In this document: positions 8,271 to 15,728 of the stretch, one piece after another
Numbering within the stretch: position 1 is the first letter of the stretch
How the letters are laid out: each line of letters starts with the position of its first letter
Source: Amycolatopsis saalfeldensis
GTDB lineage: Bacteria; Actinomycetota; Actinomycetes; Mycobacteriales; Pseudonocardiaceae
Length of the DNA stretch: 64,000 nucleotides
Direction of reading: 5' to 3'
Assembly (NCBI RefSeq): GCF_900110575.1
Contig: NZ_FOEF01000001.1
Span: forward strand, 806,001 to 870,000
Position numbers and translations under genes: made by a program
Notes under the pieces: generated by a model
Databases searched by the model: none
Seen by the model: only the letters and a program-made list of their open reading frames with translations
Told to the model about the DNA's origin: nothing

Positions 8271-8855
8271 CTACCCGGCCGGCGCCACCCGCACGTGGGC
8301 GCGCTCGCCCTGCCGCCCGATCAGGCTGAGGAACTCGACCGGGCCCGCGCTGGTGGCGCCGAACCAGTGCGGCGTGCGGGTATCGAACTCCGCGGCTTCC
8401 CCCGCTTTGAGGCGCAGGTCGTGCTCGCCGAGGACCAGGCGGAGCGTGCCGTTCAGCACGTAGGCCCAGTCGTGCCCCTCGTGGGTGCGCAAGACGGGTT
8501 CCGCGTCGTCGCGGCCCGCGGGCAGGACGAACTTGTAGGCCTGGATGCCGCCCGGCCGCCGGGTCAGCGGCAGGACGGTCGAGCCGTCCTCGCAGGCCAC
8601 CGGGCGCAGGTTGATGCGGGGGTCGCCGGTGGCCGGCGCGTCGACCAGCTCGTCGAGAGTGACGCCGTACGCCCGCGCGAGCGGCAGCAGCTGTTCGAGC
8701 GTGGGACGGCGCAGGCCCGCCTCCAGCCGGGACAGCGTGCTGGCCGAGATGCCGGTCTGCTCGGCCAGCGCAGTGAGCGTGATCTCGCCGTGTGTCCGGA
8801 GGCGTTTGAGCCGCGGCCCGACTGCGTCCAGGGCCCGATCGATACTTCTGTCCAC
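8271..8855 (-). CDS. XRE-family regulator with C-terminal cupin sensor
   Basis: 194 residues from GTG 8855; a start at ATG 8894 is possible but would place the palindromic operator inside the gene. An HTH_3 domain spans residues ~15-70 (LTALAEQTGISASTLSRLEA) and a cupin_2 domain ~110-185 (LRTHEGHDWAYVLNGTLRLV; EHDLRLKAGEAAEFDTRTPH). Such MerR-independent XRE-cupin proteins sense small ligands in the cupin barrel and repress adjacent enzymes. The divergent methyltransferase/MFS/DUF1684 unit is the obvious target. Confidence 0.9.
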   Translation of the reverse strand: MDRSIDRALDAVGPRLKRLRTHGEITLTALAEQTGISASTLSRLEAGLRRPTLEQLLPLARAYGVTLDELVDAPATGDPRINLRPVACEDGSTVLPLTRRPGGIQAYKFVLPAGRDDAEPVLRTHEGHDWAYVLNGTLRLVLGEHDLRLKAGEAAEFDTRTPHWFGATSAGPVEFLSLIGRQGERAHVRVAPAG

Positions 8856-8864
8856 CCCCGTAGT

Positions 8865-8890
8865 TTGCCATTTGGCAAGATGCTTTGCCA
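8865..8890. promoter_or_regulatory. TTGCCA operator cluster between XRE-cupin gene and methyltransferase
   Basis: TTGCCA (8865-8870) and TGGCAA (8873-8878) form a perfect 14-bp palindrome with a 2-bp centre, and a third half-site TTGCCA lies at 8885-8890. The palindrome lies 10 bp upstream of the regulator's likely start and 60-85 bp upstream of the methyltransferase. This fits an autoregulated repressor site. Binding by the XRE-cupin protein is inferred. Confidence 0.6.
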
Positions 8891-8950
8891 ACATCGCCGA
8901 TCCCGGTGCACGGTGGTACTCGAAGCGAGAGAACCACCAGGAGGACACCG

Positions 8951-9547
8951 GTGAACGAGCACCAGGAGACCCACGACTTCGACCGGCCCTACTGGGAACG
9001 GCACTGGCAGCAGGCCCGGCGGAACGGACCCGGACCGGCCCCCAACCCGTACCTGCTCCGCGAGACCGGCGCCCTGAAGCCGGGCACGGCGCTCGACGCC
9101 GGCTGCGGTGAAGGCGGCGAGGCCCGCTGGCTGGCCGAGCACGGCTGGGACGTCACGGCCGCGGACATCTCCGCCGAAGTACTGGCCCGAGCCGGCCGGG
9201 TGCCGAGCAGCGTGGACTGGGTCCAGGCGGACTTGACCGACTGGACGCCGGGCCGTCAGTTCGACCTGGTCATGACGCACTACGCGCACCCGTCGATCCC
9301 GCAGCTGGCCTTCTACGACCGCATCGCCGAATGGGTCGCGCCCGGCGGAACCCTGTTGATCGTCGGGCACCTGCACGGCCACCACCCCGCCGAAGCCACC
9401 GCGACGGCCGCGAACATCACCGCGCGCCTGGCCGTCGCGAAGTGGGCCATCGTCACCGCCGACGAGCAGGCCCGCACGGTGACCGCCCCGGACGGCCGGA
9501 GCGTCTCGCTGCACGACGTCGTCGTGCGCGCCACCCGGCACCAGTAA
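8951..9547 (+). CDS. Class I SAM-dependent methyltransferase
   Basis: 198 residues from GTG 8951, with AGGAGG at 8939-8944. Motif I is ALDAGCGEGGEARWLAE (residues ~48-64), followed by the acidic loop DVTAADIS and a motif IV region QFDLVMTHYAHPS; a post-motif AEWVAPGGTLLIVGH is present. This layout is typical of small tellurite-resistance/UbiE-like methyltransferases. It heads a plus-strand unit whose next genes are an MFS exporter (70 bp downstream) and a DUF1684-SnoaL fusion. Together they may modify and export a toxic small molecule, but the substrate cannot be read from sequence. Confidence 0.87.
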   Translation: MNEHQETHDFDRPYWERHWQQARRNGPGPAPNPYLLRETGALKPGTALDAGCGEGGEARWLAEHGWDVTAADISAEVLARAGRVPSSVDWVQADLTDWTPGRQFDLVMTHYAHPSIPQLAFYDRIAEWVAPGGTLLIVGHLHGHHPAEATATAANITARLAVAKWAIVTADEQARTVTAPDGRSVSLHDVVVRATRHQ

Positions 9548-9616
9548 GCACCCAGCAGCTCAGCGCCGCGGCCTTTCGGCACCGGCGCCGATGCCCCCTG
9601 CCCGCAGGAGAAAGTC

Positions 9617-11167
9617 ATGCGTACACAACCCGCGCCCGTCGAAAGAACGGGCGCGACCATCGACGACCCACGCCGGCGCCGCGCGATCCTGATCGCGGTG
9701 AACATCGCCCTGATGGCCGTGATCGCGTCGGTCTCCGGGCTCAACGTCGCGCAGCAGGAGATCGCGCTCGAATTCGGCGCGTCGCAGGGCACCGTCCTGT
9801 GGATCATCAACGTCTACCCGATCACCCTCGCCGCGCTGCTCCTGCCGCTCGGCGCGGCCGGTGACCGGTGGGGCCGCAAACCCGTGCTGCTCGCCGGATT
9901 GGTCCTCTTCGGACTGGCGAACCTCGCCGCGGGCCTCGCCCCGTCCGCCGGCGTCCTGCTGGCCGCCCGGCTGCTGAGCGGGGTGGGCGCGGCGATGATC
10001 ATGCCGGTGACGCTGGCCGTCATCACCTCGACCTTCCCGGACGGCGAACGCGCCAAGGCGATCGGCGTGTGGACCGCGGTCGCCGGCGGTGGCGGCATCC
10101 TCGGGATGTTCCTGTCCGCCGCGCTGGTCGACCTGGCCGGCTGGCGGTGGCTGTTCGTCCTGCCGATCGTGCTGGTGGCCGCGGCCATCACCGTCACGCT
10201 GCGCTCGGTGCCGAACTCCCGCGAGCCGTCGCGGCACCGGTTCGACGCCCTCGGCTCGGTGCTGGCCATGGTGACGGTAGTCGGGCTGGTCTTCGTCCTC
10301 CAGGACGGGCCCGAACGCGGGTGGACCGCGCCGGTGACGCTGGTGAGCCTGCTCGCCGGGATCCTCGGCGGGACCGGGTTCGTCGCCTGGGAACTGCGCC
10401 GGCCGGCTCCGCTGCTCGACGTCCGCCTCTTCCGCACCCGGGGCCTCGCCGGCGGATCCGTGGCCCTGCTGGTCGTTTTCGGTGTCCAGGCGGGGATCTT
10501 CGTGGTGCTTTACCCGTACTTCCAAGCGGTGCTCGGCTGGTCCGGTCTTCGCGCCACCCTCGCGCTGATGCCCACGGCGCTGCTGATGATGGCCGCGTCC
10601 GGCCTCGCCCCGCGCGTGGCCGCCCGGATCGGCGGCCGTTCGACGATGGTGACCGGGATCGTCGTGGGCACCGCGGGCCTGGCCCTGATGGCCGGGCTGG
10701 TCTCGGTCGACGGCGGTTATCTCTCGGTCCTGCCCGGAATGCTCGCCATGGGGCTGGGCATGGGGTTGACGATGACGCCCTCGACCGAGGCCATCACCAG
10801 CTCCCTGCCGCGTGACCGGCAAGGGGTGGCGTCCGCGCTCAACGACGTCACCCGGGAACTCGGCACCGCCCTCGGCGTCGCGTTGCTCGGCACCATCCTC
10901 GCCGCCGGCTACCGCGACGCCATCAGCTCCCGGCTCGCCGGAGTACCGGCCGAACTCGCCGACACGGCCCGCCACGGCGTCGCCAACGCGGTCGCGGCCG
11001 GCGCCCGGTCACCGGAGCTGGTCCGGGCCGCCCGGCAGTCCTTTGTGGATGGCTGGCAGCACGCGATGTGGGCCGGCGCAGCCGTGCTGGCGATCGCCGC
11101 GGTCTACCTCCTCGTGCGAGGCCCGCTTCGCACCACCGAAACCACAACCGAGAAGGAGTTCTCATGA
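9617..11167 (+). CDS. MFS drug exporter, DHA2 (14-TM) type
   Basis: 516 residues with about 14 hydrophobic segments. Motif A is GAAGDRWGRKPV (residues 79-90), and a motif C-like GVGAAMIMPVTLAVIT follows; the GGIL-rich loop 5 is also typical. Length and motifs fit the EmrB/QacA proton-coupled multidrug exporters of the inner membrane. AGGAG lies 6-7 nt before ATG 9617. Its stop overlaps the next start in an ATGA junction (11164-11167), indicating translational coupling to the DUF1684-SnoaL protein. Regulation is probably by the XRE-cupin protein at 8271-8855. A TetX-like monooxygenase lies 1.5 kb further on, so a role in antibiotic tolerance is conceivable but unproven. Confidence 0.9.
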   Translation: MRTQPAPVERTGATIDDPRRRRAILIAVNIALMAVIASVSGLNVAQQEIALEFGASQGTVLWIINVYPITLAALLLPLGAAGDRWGRKPVLLAGLVLFGLANLAAGLAPSAGVLLAARLLSGVGAAMIMPVTLAVITSTFPDGERAKAIGVWTAVAGGGGILGMFLSAALVDLAGWRWLFVLPIVLVAAAITVTLRSVPNSREPSRHRFDALGSVLAMVTVVGLVFVLQDGPERGWTAPVTLVSLLAGILGGTGFVAWELRRPAPLLDVRLFRTRGLAGGSVALLVVFGVQAGIFVVLYPYFQAVLGWSGLRATLALMPTALLMMAASGLAPRVAARIGGRSTMVTGIVVGTAGLALMAGLVSVDGGYLSVLPGMLAMGLGMGLTMTPSTEAITSSLPRDRQGVASALNDVTRELGTALGVALLGTILAAGYRDAISSRLAGVPAELADTARHGVANAVAAGARSPELVRAARQSFVDGWQHAMWAGAAVLAIAAVYLLVRGPLRTTETTTEKEFS

Positions 11168-12297
11168 GCGACACCCTCGAATACGAAGCCTGGCGCCAGA
11201 CCCGGTGGGCGGAAATGGCCGGCCCGCAAGGAAAAGCGAGCGTGGTGGCCCGGGGCATGGTCTCCGGGCCCGAACTCCAGACCGTGCCGGACGTTCCGGG
11301 ACAGTGGAGCACCACCGAAGCGGGCGGCCTGACGGTGACGGCCACTCTCGCCGACGGAGTGGTGGTCGAGGGCGAGCCGGTGGACGGCACGGTGGAAGTC
11401 CGGCCCGGCGGCCAGCTGGAGTTCCACTCGGGACGGACGGGTTCGGTCGGCGGCGGGGACGGCGCGTACGGCCTCATCGTCATGGACGAAACCGCCGTGG
11501 CCCGATCGGGGCTCAGCGAAATACTGGCCTACCCCTACGATCCGGCGTGGGTCCTCGAAGGCGAGTACCGGGCCGCGCCGCCCGGGCGCACCATTGAGGT
11601 CGACCGGCTGACGGTCCCGCGGACCCAGGACGCCCTGCCGGCGCCCGTCGACCTCGTGGTCACCATCGGCGGCGAGGAGTACCTGCTCGCCGTGCTCGAA
11701 GACCTGCCCGGCCGCCGTCTGGTGATCTTCACCGACGGCACCAGCGGGAACGGCACCCCCGACATCGGCCGCTGGCTGCTGCTGCCGCCGGCCGAGCCCG
11801 GCCGCCCCGTGCCGGTCGACTTCAACCGGACAACGCTTTCCCAGCACCATTTCGCGCCGCCGGTGTACACCTGTCCGCTCTCGCCTCCCGGCAACCACCT
11901 GCCGATGCGCGTCGAGGCGGGCGAGCGCGCGTTGGCCTATCAGTCCACTAAGGACAAGGCGCGCCAGTACCTCCGCCACCTGGAGAACCGGGACTTCGAG
12001 GCCGCCCGGTCGATGTGCGCCGGCACCGCCACCGTCTGGCACAACGACGGCAAGGGCGACGAGACGATCGACGAGAACATCAACGGCATGAAGGCGCAGA
12101 TCCACACGATGGAATCGATGCGCTACGACGTCGTGCGCCAGCTCTCCGACGGCGACGAAGTCCTTCAGCAGCACGTGATCCACGTCGCCACGACCGACGG
12201 CATGCGGGGCGAAGTGCAGGCCGCGGTGTACTTCCGCTTCGAAGACGGCCTCATCACCAGGATCGAGGAGTACGCCGCCTTCGTGCCGGCCGGCTGA
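11164..12297 (+). CDS. DUF1684 - SnoaL-like domain fusion protein
   Basis: 377 residues. Residues ~1-245 match the architecture of DUF1684 proteins (WRQTRWAEMAGPQGKASVV at the N-terminus; VDLVVTIGGEEYLLAVLED, then DIGRWLLLPP; FNRTTLSQHHFAPPVYTCPL with the PP-YTC signature). Residues ~260-377 form a SnoaL-like NTF2-fold domain (ARQYLRHLENRDFEAARSMC; a beta sheet ending GEVQAAVYFRFEDGLITRIE). DUF1684 proteins normally end near the PPxYTCPLxPPxN motif, which here is followed directly by the second domain. The start ATG overlaps the MFS stop. Function unknown; the SnoaL half may bind the small molecule handled by the exporter. Confidence 0.82.
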   Translation: MSDTLEYEAWRQTRWAEMAGPQGKASVVARGMVSGPELQTVPDVPGQWSTTEAGGLTVTATLADGVVVEGEPVDGTVEVRPGGQLEFHSGRTGSVGGGDGAYGLIVMDETAVARSGLSEILAYPYDPAWVLEGEYRAAPPGRTIEVDRLTVPRTQDALPAPVDLVVTIGGEEYLLAVLEDLPGRRLVIFTDGTSGNGTPDIGRWLLLPPAEPGRPVPVDFNRTTLSQHHFAPPVYTCPLSPPGNHLPMRVEAGERALAYQSTKDKARQYLRHLENRDFEAARSMCAGTATVWHNDGKGDETIDENINGMKAQIHTMESMRYDVVRQLSDGDEVLQQHVIHVATTDGMRGEVQAAVYFRFEDGLITRIEEYAAFVPAG

Positions 12298-12518
12298 CGG
12301 AACCGCTCGCAGGCGCTGATCGCCCTCGGTTTCGGCGCTGATCCCGGCCGGCATGGCGACCTCCTCGCGGCGCGGCCCGGGCACGCGGCGCAGGCCGTTC
12401 CCGGGCGGCAGGCCGGCTTCCGCGGGCGTGACCAGCTCACGCCGTGCACCGGGGGCAACAGCGGGAAGGCTCGGCCGACGACCGGAAAGCCAAGTACGGC
12501 AACCAGTTCTGGCTCGGC

Positions 12519-12611
12519 CGCATCGACGCCGTCGTGATCAACGCCGGCTATGGCCTCTTCGGCGCGGTCGAGGAATTCATCGACGAGCAGGTCCGGCATC
12601 AGCTCGCTACC
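12519..12611 (+). pseudogene. SDR fragment (NAG-motif region)
   Basis: A frame in the 430-bp gap between the DUF1684 and monooxygenase genes contains RIDAVVINAGYGLFGAVEEF and IDEQVRHQLAT, the strand-4/NAG segment of a short-chain dehydrogenase. It closely resembles the same region of the intact SDR at 14452-15264 (VVVNNAGYGLFGMVEE). Nothing before or after it in this frame is SDR-like: the glycine-rich N-terminus and the YxxxK are gone. It is debris of a related gene. The rest of 12298-12518 shows no recognisable gene. Confidence 0.65.
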
Positions 12612-12646
12612 GCCGCCGGGACCGACGCCCGCCAGCCTCTCGCAAT

Positions 12647-12713
12647 GGTTGCCACCATCACTAAGTTGACTCGTTGCACTTTTTTACCGAGTCTGCTTTC
12701 ATGGGTGGCAACC
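12647..12713. promoter_or_regulatory. Promoter region with two nested inverted repeats upstream of the TetX-like gene
   Basis: GGTTGCCACC (12647-12656) and GGTGGCAACC (12704-12713) are a perfect 10-bp inverted repeat 47 bp apart. Inside them lie GACTCG (12668-12673) and CGAGTC (12688-12693). The centre is AT-rich, and TTGACT at 12666-12671 can serve as a -35 box. The next ATG (12728) follows an AGAGAGGAG site. This looks like a repressor-looped or doubly operated promoter. The binding protein is not known; the TetR protein at 13843-14433 is the nearest candidate. Confidence 0.5.
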
Positions 12714-12727
12714 AGAGAGGAGCCATC

Positions 12728-13837
12728 ATGAACTCACCAGCACCCAGCCAAGCCAGGATCACGATCATCGGCGCCGGGCCCGGCGGATTGACCTGCGCGC
12801 GCATCCTCCAGCAGCACGGCGTCGCGGTCACCGTGTACGACCGCGAGCCGGGCCCCGAAGCCCGCAACCAGGGCGGCAGCCTCGACCTGCACGCCGACAA
12901 CGGCCAGCTCGCCCTGCGCGAAGCCGGCCTGCTCGAGGAATTCTTCGAGCTGGCCCGGCCCGAGGGCCAGGAGATGCGCAAGCTCAGCCTGGACGGCGAG
13001 GTCACCTTCCGGCAGCTGCCCGAGGCCGACGACCTGTTCAAACCGGAGATCGACCGCAGCCAGCTGCGCACCCTGCTGCTCGACTCGCTGCGGCCGGGAA
13101 CGGTGCGCTGGGGCCACCGCCTCGAGCGGATCAGCGGGCCCGACGACGGCCCGCGGCGGCTGCACTTCACTGACGGCGCAATCGTCGAGGCCGATCTGGT
13201 CATCGGCGCGGACGGCGCCCACTCCCGGGTGCGCCCGGCCGTGTCCGCCGCCGTGCCCGGCCACACCGGGATCAGCTTCGTCGAGGCGTGGTTCTCCGAC
13301 GTCGGGAACCGGCACCCCGAACTGTCCGAAATGGTCGGTCAGGGCGGCGCCATCGCGGGCGACGGCGAGCGCGGGGTGTTCGCCCAGCGCAACAGCGGGG
13401 ACCACATCCGCGTGTACCTCATCCGGCAGGGCCCGGCCGACTGGCTCGCCGCGAACGGCCTGACCACCGCGGACACCGAGGGCGTCCGCGCCCTGCTGCT
13501 CGACGAGTACGCCGCCTGGTCACCGCGCATGCGCAAGATGATCACCGACAACGACGGCGCGTACATCGACCGCCCGATCCTCGCCCTGCCGGTCCCGCAC
13601 ACCTGGGACCACAACCCGACCGTGGCCCTGCTCGGCGACGCCGCCCACCTCATGCCGCCGCTCGGCGTCGGCGTCAACCTCGCCATGCTCGACGCCTCGG
13701 AACTCGCGCTCGCCCTCGTGAACGCGGCCACTGTGGACGATGCCGTCCGCGTTTACGAAAAGACCATGCTGCCGCGGTCGATCGAGACGGCCACCGCCCT
13801 CGAAGGCGCTGCCGCGGGCCTGCTCGAGGCCGACTGA
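12728..13837 (+). CDS. TetX-like FAD-dependent monooxygenase
   Basis: 369 residues from ATG 12728 (AGGAG upstream). An N-terminal FAD Rossmann motif, ITIIGAGPGGLTCARIL, is followed by an Arg/Glu segment, QGGSLDLHADNGQLALRE. The DG motif is DLVIGADGAHSRVRP, and the GD motif is VALLGDAAHLMPPLGVGVNL with the GDAAHLMPP pattern. These are the hallmarks of class A flavin hydroxylases. The GGSLDLH and PPLGVGVN details resemble the TetX/tetracycline-destructase-like branch, whose known members hydroxylate tetracyclines. The convergent TetR_C-type regulator fits this association. Substrate not established. Confidence 0.88.
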   Translation: MNSPAPSQARITIIGAGPGGLTCARILQQHGVAVTVYDREPGPEARNQGGSLDLHADNGQLALREAGLLEEFFELARPEGQEMRKLSLDGEVTFRQLPEADDLFKPEIDRSQLRTLLLDSLRPGTVRWGHRLERISGPDDGPRRLHFTDGAIVEADLVIGADGAHSRVRPAVSAAVPGHTGISFVEAWFSDVGNRHPELSEMVGQGGAIAGDGERGVFAQRNSGDHIRVYLIRQGPADWLAANGLTTADTEGVRALLLDEYAAWSPRMRKMITDNDGAYIDRPILALPVPHTWDHNPTVALLGDAAHLMPPLGVGVNLAMLDASELALALVNAATVDDAVRVYEKTMLPRSIETATALEGAAAGLLEAD

Positions 13838-13842
13838 GCCCG

Positions 13843-14433
13843 TCACGCCAGGTGCAGCAGGCGGTCGATCCCGTAGGCGAAGCGCGAGTCGAACGAGTCG
13901 TGCGCGAGCAGCGGCACCCCGACCTTCGCCAGTGCCGGGAACCCACCGGAATCCAGTGCTTCCGCCAGTCCGGGCGCCGAATCGGCCGGGCTGGTCTGCT
14001 CCTCCTGGGTGAGCCCCAGTGCCAAGTAGACGATCGCCCAGCAGAGCCGGGCCGCCTCCGCTTCGCCGAACCCGGCGTCGAGCAGCCCGCCGACGATCAC
14101 CTCGGCCACCCGCAAGGTCTGCCCGCCGCCGGTGAAGGTCCCGGCGACGAGCCGTCCGCCGTCGCGCCGGGCGAGCAGGGCGCCGCGGTAGCGATGCGCC
14201 ATCAGCCGCACCCGCGCGATCGGCTCCTCGGACAGGTCTTCGAGGGAAACCGAGCCGACGATCGCGTCGGCCATGAGGTCGACCAGGCTCTGCTTGCTCT
14301 TGACGTACCAGGTCACCGAGTTGAGGTGGGCGCCGAGCCCGCGGGCCACGGCGCGCAGCGACAGCCCTTCCAGCCCCTCCTGCTCCAGGATGGTGAAGGC
14401 GGCGGTGATCACGTCGTCACGAGTCCAGCGCAT
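13843..14433 (-). CDS. TetR regulator with tetracycline-repressor-type C-terminal domain
   Basis: 196 residues. The N-terminal HTH reads LSLRAVARGLGAHLNSVTWY followed by VKSKQSL. The C-terminal half (MAHRYRGALLARRDGGRLVA ... GLLDAGFGEAEAARLCWAIV) has the layout of TetR_C, the ligand-binding fold of the classical tetracycline repressors. It ends 5 bp from the stop of the convergent TetX-like gene and is the last gene of the minus-strand unit 15613-13843. It could autoregulate that unit through the two operators at 15631-15681. Confidence 0.87.
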   Translation of the reverse strand: MRWTRDDVITAAFTILEQEGLEGLSLRAVARGLGAHLNSVTWYVKSKQSLVDLMADAIVGSVSLEDLSEEPIARVRLMAHRYRGALLARRDGGRLVAGTFTGGGQTLRVAEVIVGGLLDAGFGEAEAARLCWAIVYLALGLTQEEQTSPADSAPGLAEALDSGGFPALAKVGVPLLAHDSFDSRFAYGIDRLLHLA

Positions 14434-14451
14434 GCCGGGCAGTATCCCAGT

Positions 14452-15264
14452 TCACTCGCCGAAGGCCGCGCGGGAAACCTCGTCCCACTGCTCCCATTCC
14501 GCGATCCGGTTCGCGTACTCCTGGCGGATCACCGGCAGCGGGCCGTCACCGAAGAAGATCCGCAACGGCGGCTGTTCGGCGTCGACCACGGCGAGGATGG
14601 CCGCGCGGGTGGCACGGGGATCGCCGCGGCGGGCCGACGGGCGCGCGGTGACGTTGGCCCGGAAGTCCTCGTACGCCGGGGATCGCTCGGCCTGCACCGC
14701 GGACGGGCCGGCCCAATCGGTCGCGTAGCCGGCCGGCTCGACGAGCGTCACGTGGACGCCGAATCCCTCGACCTCCGCGGCCAGGCTGGAGGTGAAGCCT
14801 TCGAGCCCGAACTTGGACGCGTGGTAAAGCCCGAGGCCCGGCAACGCCAAGACGCCGGCGATCGAGGACACCTGCACGAGGTGGCCGGACTTCTGCTCGC
14901 GCAGGTACGGCAGCGCGGCCTGGGTGACCCAGAGCGGGCCGAACAGGTTGACGTCGACCTGCGCCCGCGCCTGCTCCGCGGTGACCTCCTCGACCATGCC
15001 GAACAGTCCGTAGCCCGCGTTGTTGACGACCACGTCGAGCGCGCCGAAGTGATCGTGAGCTCGCTCGACAGCGCCGAACACCGCATCGCGATCGGTCACG
15101 TCGAGCCGCAAGGGAAGTACTGCCTCGCCGTACCGCGCCACCAGATCGCCGAACACGTCCGCCCCGCGGCTCGTGACGGCGACACGGTCACCGCGGCCGA
15201 GGGCCGCTTCCGCCCACTCCCGGCCGAATCCCTTGGACGCACCGGTGATGAACCAGGTCTTCAT
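14452..15264 (-). CDS. SDR-family NAD(P)-dependent oxidoreductase
   Basis: 270 residues. Cofactor motif FITGASKGFGREWAE (TGxxxGxG), the NAG motif VVVNNAGYGLFGMVEE, catalytic Ser in VSSIAGVLALPG and Tyr-x-x-x-Lys in LYHASKFGLEG. All active-site residues are present, so it should be an active classical SDR. RBS AAGGAG precedes ATG 15264. It lies between a shrunken flavin monooxygenase pseudogene (34 bp upstream) and the TetR gene (18 bp downstream), in one transcription unit. Substrate unknown. Confidence 0.9.
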   Translation of the reverse strand: MKTWFITGASKGFGREWAEAALGRGDRVAVTSRGADVFGDLVARYGEAVLPLRLDVTDRDAVFGAVERAHDHFGALDVVVNNAGYGLFGMVEEVTAEQARAQVDVNLFGPLWVTQAALPYLREQKSGHLVQVSSIAGVLALPGLGLYHASKFGLEGFTSSLAAEVEGFGVHVTLVEPAGYATDWAGPSAVQAERSPAYEDFRANVTARPSARRGDPRATRAAILAVVDAEQPPLRIFFGDGPLPVIRQEYANRIAEWEQWDEVSRAAFGE

Positions 15265-15298
15265 GGTTGTTCTCCTTTCCCTTCAGTGGTTTTCCGGT

Positions 15299-15613
15299 TC
15301 AGGCACTGTGCGCGCGCTGGAGCCGGGAAACGTTGTTGCGGAACCAAACCCCCAGCGCCGTCTCCGGGGTCATGGCCTTGCCGTTGCCCGCCGACCAGCT
15401 CGCCAGGCGGACCTGGTTGCAGGAGTCGAAGTAGAAGTCCGGCGCCTCGTCGATCTGTGCGATCAGCCGGTCGCACTCCCAGCCCATCCCGGCCGCCCGC
15501 GCGCGGAGCACGGCCTTGAGGCTGTCGTCGTAGGTGCGCGCCGCGGCCTGCTCGAACGTCACCCGCACGCCGCCGGGCCCGGTGATGCTCGCACCCGCGA
15601 TGAGCACCTTCAT
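15299..15613 (-). pseudogene. Miniaturised FAD-monooxygenase (multiple in-frame deletions)
   Basis: The 104 residues begin MKVLIAGASITGPGGVRVTF. The first 13 residues are the typical FAD-monooxygenase start (MKVLIxGASIxGP), but the text then jumps to VTFEQAAARTYD, normally about 150 residues later, and on to GWECDRLIAQIDEAPDFYFD and QVRLASWSAGN. At that point the expected GDAAYxPSPLSG motif is missing and a C-terminal segment (GKAMTPETALGVWFRNN) follows. Most of the FAD fold and the GD motif are deleted, yet the frame stays open and keeps a good RBS (GGAGGTG) and promoter. A flavin enzyme is impossible; a residual peptide may be made. Confidence 0.8.
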
Positions 15614-15630
15614 GCCTTCACCTCCGAAGC

Positions 15631-15686
15631 AACTTGGTCACCGACCAACTCCACCCAGTAAACTTGGTCACCGACCAAGTTGTCAA
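15631..15686 (-). promoter_or_regulatory. Promoter with two TetR-type operators
   Basis: On the minus strand, TTGACA (15686-15681) and TTTACT (15662-15657) are spaced by 18 bp, a near-ideal vegetative promoter. The spacer is a palindrome with half-sites ACTTGGTC and GACCAAGT (15661-15681). A second copy with one mismatched end lies at 15631-15650, around the expected transcription start. Two operators, one between -35 and -10 and one at +1, is classical TetR autorepression geometry. The likely repressor is the TetR protein at 13843-14433, in the same unit. Confidence 0.75.
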
Positions 15687-15728
15687 CCCTCCGTCACCAC
15701 GTCGACCGGTGCGTAGTGAGATGAGGGC

